The notes beneath the pieces were generated by a model. It was not told the origin of the DNA, ran no database searches, and saw nothing but the letters and a program-made list of their open reading frames with translations. DNA of 64,000 nt, taken from Spongilla lacustris. Its lineage: Eukaryota; Porifera; Demospongiae; Spongillida; Spongillidae. Shown in pieces: positions 62,870-64,000 of this stretch (position 1 is its first letter; the number at the start of each line of letters is the position of its first letter). A program made the translations under genes and the position numbers. The DNA is taken from the NCBI GenBank assembly GCA_949361645.1, contig OX442427.1, positions 926,003 to 990,002 on the forward strand, read 5' to 3'.

Positions 62870-63775
62870 AATGGTGTCCAGGGGGGGTATTAGAAAAATG
62901 TCCGGGGGGGAGGGGTTTATGTGTCTGGTTTGTCTTGGGGGGTCTTCACTACAGAAAAAGTGATGTCCAGGGTAGGATGTTTGATTTGTCCTGGGGGGTG
63001 TGTAAGACGAATGGCGGAAATGGTGTCCAGGGTGGATATATGGGTTTGTCTTGGGGGGTCTTCACTACAGAAAAAGTGATGTCCAGGGTAGGATGTTTGA
63101 TTTGTCCTGGGGGGGATGTAAAACGAATGGTGGAAATGGTGTCCAGGGTAGATATGTAAGTTTGTCTTGGGGGGTCTTCACTACAGAAAAAGTGATGTCC
63201 AGGGTAGGATGTTTGATTTGTCCTGGGGGGGGTGTAAGAGGAATGGTGGAAATGGTGTCCAGGGTGGATATATGGGTTTGTCTTGGGGGGTCTTCACTAC
63301 AGAAAAAGTGATGTCTAGGGTAGGATGTTTGATTTGTCCTGGGGGGTGTGTAAGAGGAATGGTGGAAATGGTGTCCAGGGTGGATATATGGGTTTGTCTT
63401 GGGGGGTCTTCACTACAGAAAAAGTGATGTCTAGGGTAGGATGTTTGATTTGTCCTGGGGGGGGGGTGTAAAACGAATGGTGGAAATGGTGTCCAGGGTA
63501 GATAGTAAGTTTGTCTTGGGGGGTCTTCACTACAGAAAAAGTGATGTCCAGGGTAGGATGTTTGATTTGTCCTGGGGTGTGTGTAAGACGAATGGTGGAA
63601 ATGGTACCGGTGTCCAGGGTAGATATGTAGGTTTGTTTTAATTGGGGGGGTCTTCACTACAGAAAAAGTGATGTCCAGGGTAGGATGTTTGATTTGTCCT
63701 GGGGTGTGTGTAAGATGAATGGTGGAAATGGTGTCCAGGGTGGATATATGGGTTTGTTGCATGTTGCAAAACTAT
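62870..63775. repeat. 116-bp tandem array, about 7.5 copies
   Basis: Each unit holds GGTTTGTCTTGGGGGGTCTT, CACTACAGAAAAAGTGATGT, CCAGGGTAGGATGTTTGATT and a GTGTCCAGGGT motif twice. Units vary by G-run length and single substitutions. Spurious ORFs run through on both strands. Confidence 0.93.
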
Positions 63776-64000
63776 AACTTCAGTTGATAAGAAAGATTGG
63801 TGGCATTTTGTCTTAAGGGATGATTGCACAATCTGTTATGGTTTGATATATGATCCAGATATGAACATTCCAATGAATTAGTTGGGCCAAGTTATCTGTC
63901 CTCTGGTGGGTGCAGCACACAAAATGTATATCCGCATGCATGTGAAACTGTCGACATTACTGTACACAACCCACATCATTTATTGAGTTCTGGTGATGGC
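63776..64000. other. Right edge, unassigned
   Basis: One + frame reads DKKDWWHFVLRDDCTICYGL before a stop near 63880. It may be an exon of the RAG1-like gene or chance. Not called. Confidence 0.3.

Overview
The window reads as an animal nuclear genome. Every conserved gene is split by many short GT-AG introns, the proteins are metazoan (Unkempt, CEP95, GPN1, DDX47, SNX29, RPL10/uL16, NOL10, ROMO1), and long minisatellites, CA/TG tracts and decayed transposons lie between and inside the genes. Compact genes, a bacterial-style poly(3-hydroxybutyrate) (PHB) depolymerase with introns, an adaptor carrying PH and SH3 domains, and a RAG1-N-terminal-like gene together suggest an early-branching animal, most likely a sponge. 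That assignment is inference.

Layout. 1-4.0 kb: two tandem genes for secreted PHB-depolymerase-type esterases; the first is cut by the window edge. 5.2-8.8 kb: Unkempt (+). 9.1-12.0 kb: CEP95 (-), head to head with GPN1 (+, 12.0-21.3 kb), whose introns 2 and 3 hold about 4 kb of a 37-bp minisatellite and about 1.7 kb of a 26-bp one. 21.4-24.8 kb: DDX47 (-), head to head with SNX29 (+, 24.9-31.0 kb). 31.2-33.2 kb: RPL10 (+). 34-40 kb: a transposon graveyard, with two reverse-transcriptase relics either side of a compound inverted repeat. 40.8-44.3 kb: a multi-PH/SH3 adaptor with tyrosine motifs. 44.5-55.0 kb: NOL10 (-), whose introns hold at least nine different minisatellites and a hAT-type element, head to head with ROMO1 (+). 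55.4-64 kb: retroelement relics, a Gly/His-rich repeat protein, a SWIM/YqaJ/PHD element with a 491-bp inverted duplication, and a RAG1-N-terminal-like gene followed by a 116-bp tandem array.

The conserved genes are mostly housekeeping. GPN1 serves RNA polymerase II assembly and import, DDX47 and NOL10 serve pre-rRNA processing, RPL10 is a ribosomal protein, ROMO1 is mitochondrial, CEP95 centrosomal and SNX29 endosomal. Three divergent pairs (CEP95/GPN1, DDX47/SNX29, NOL10/ROMO1) are separated by only 64, 134 and 76 bp, so each pair probably shares a bidirectional promoter. A CACGTG E-box lies just upstream of four transcription units. Exon boundaries below were placed by eye from splice sites, reading frame and remembered family sequences; they are not database alignments.
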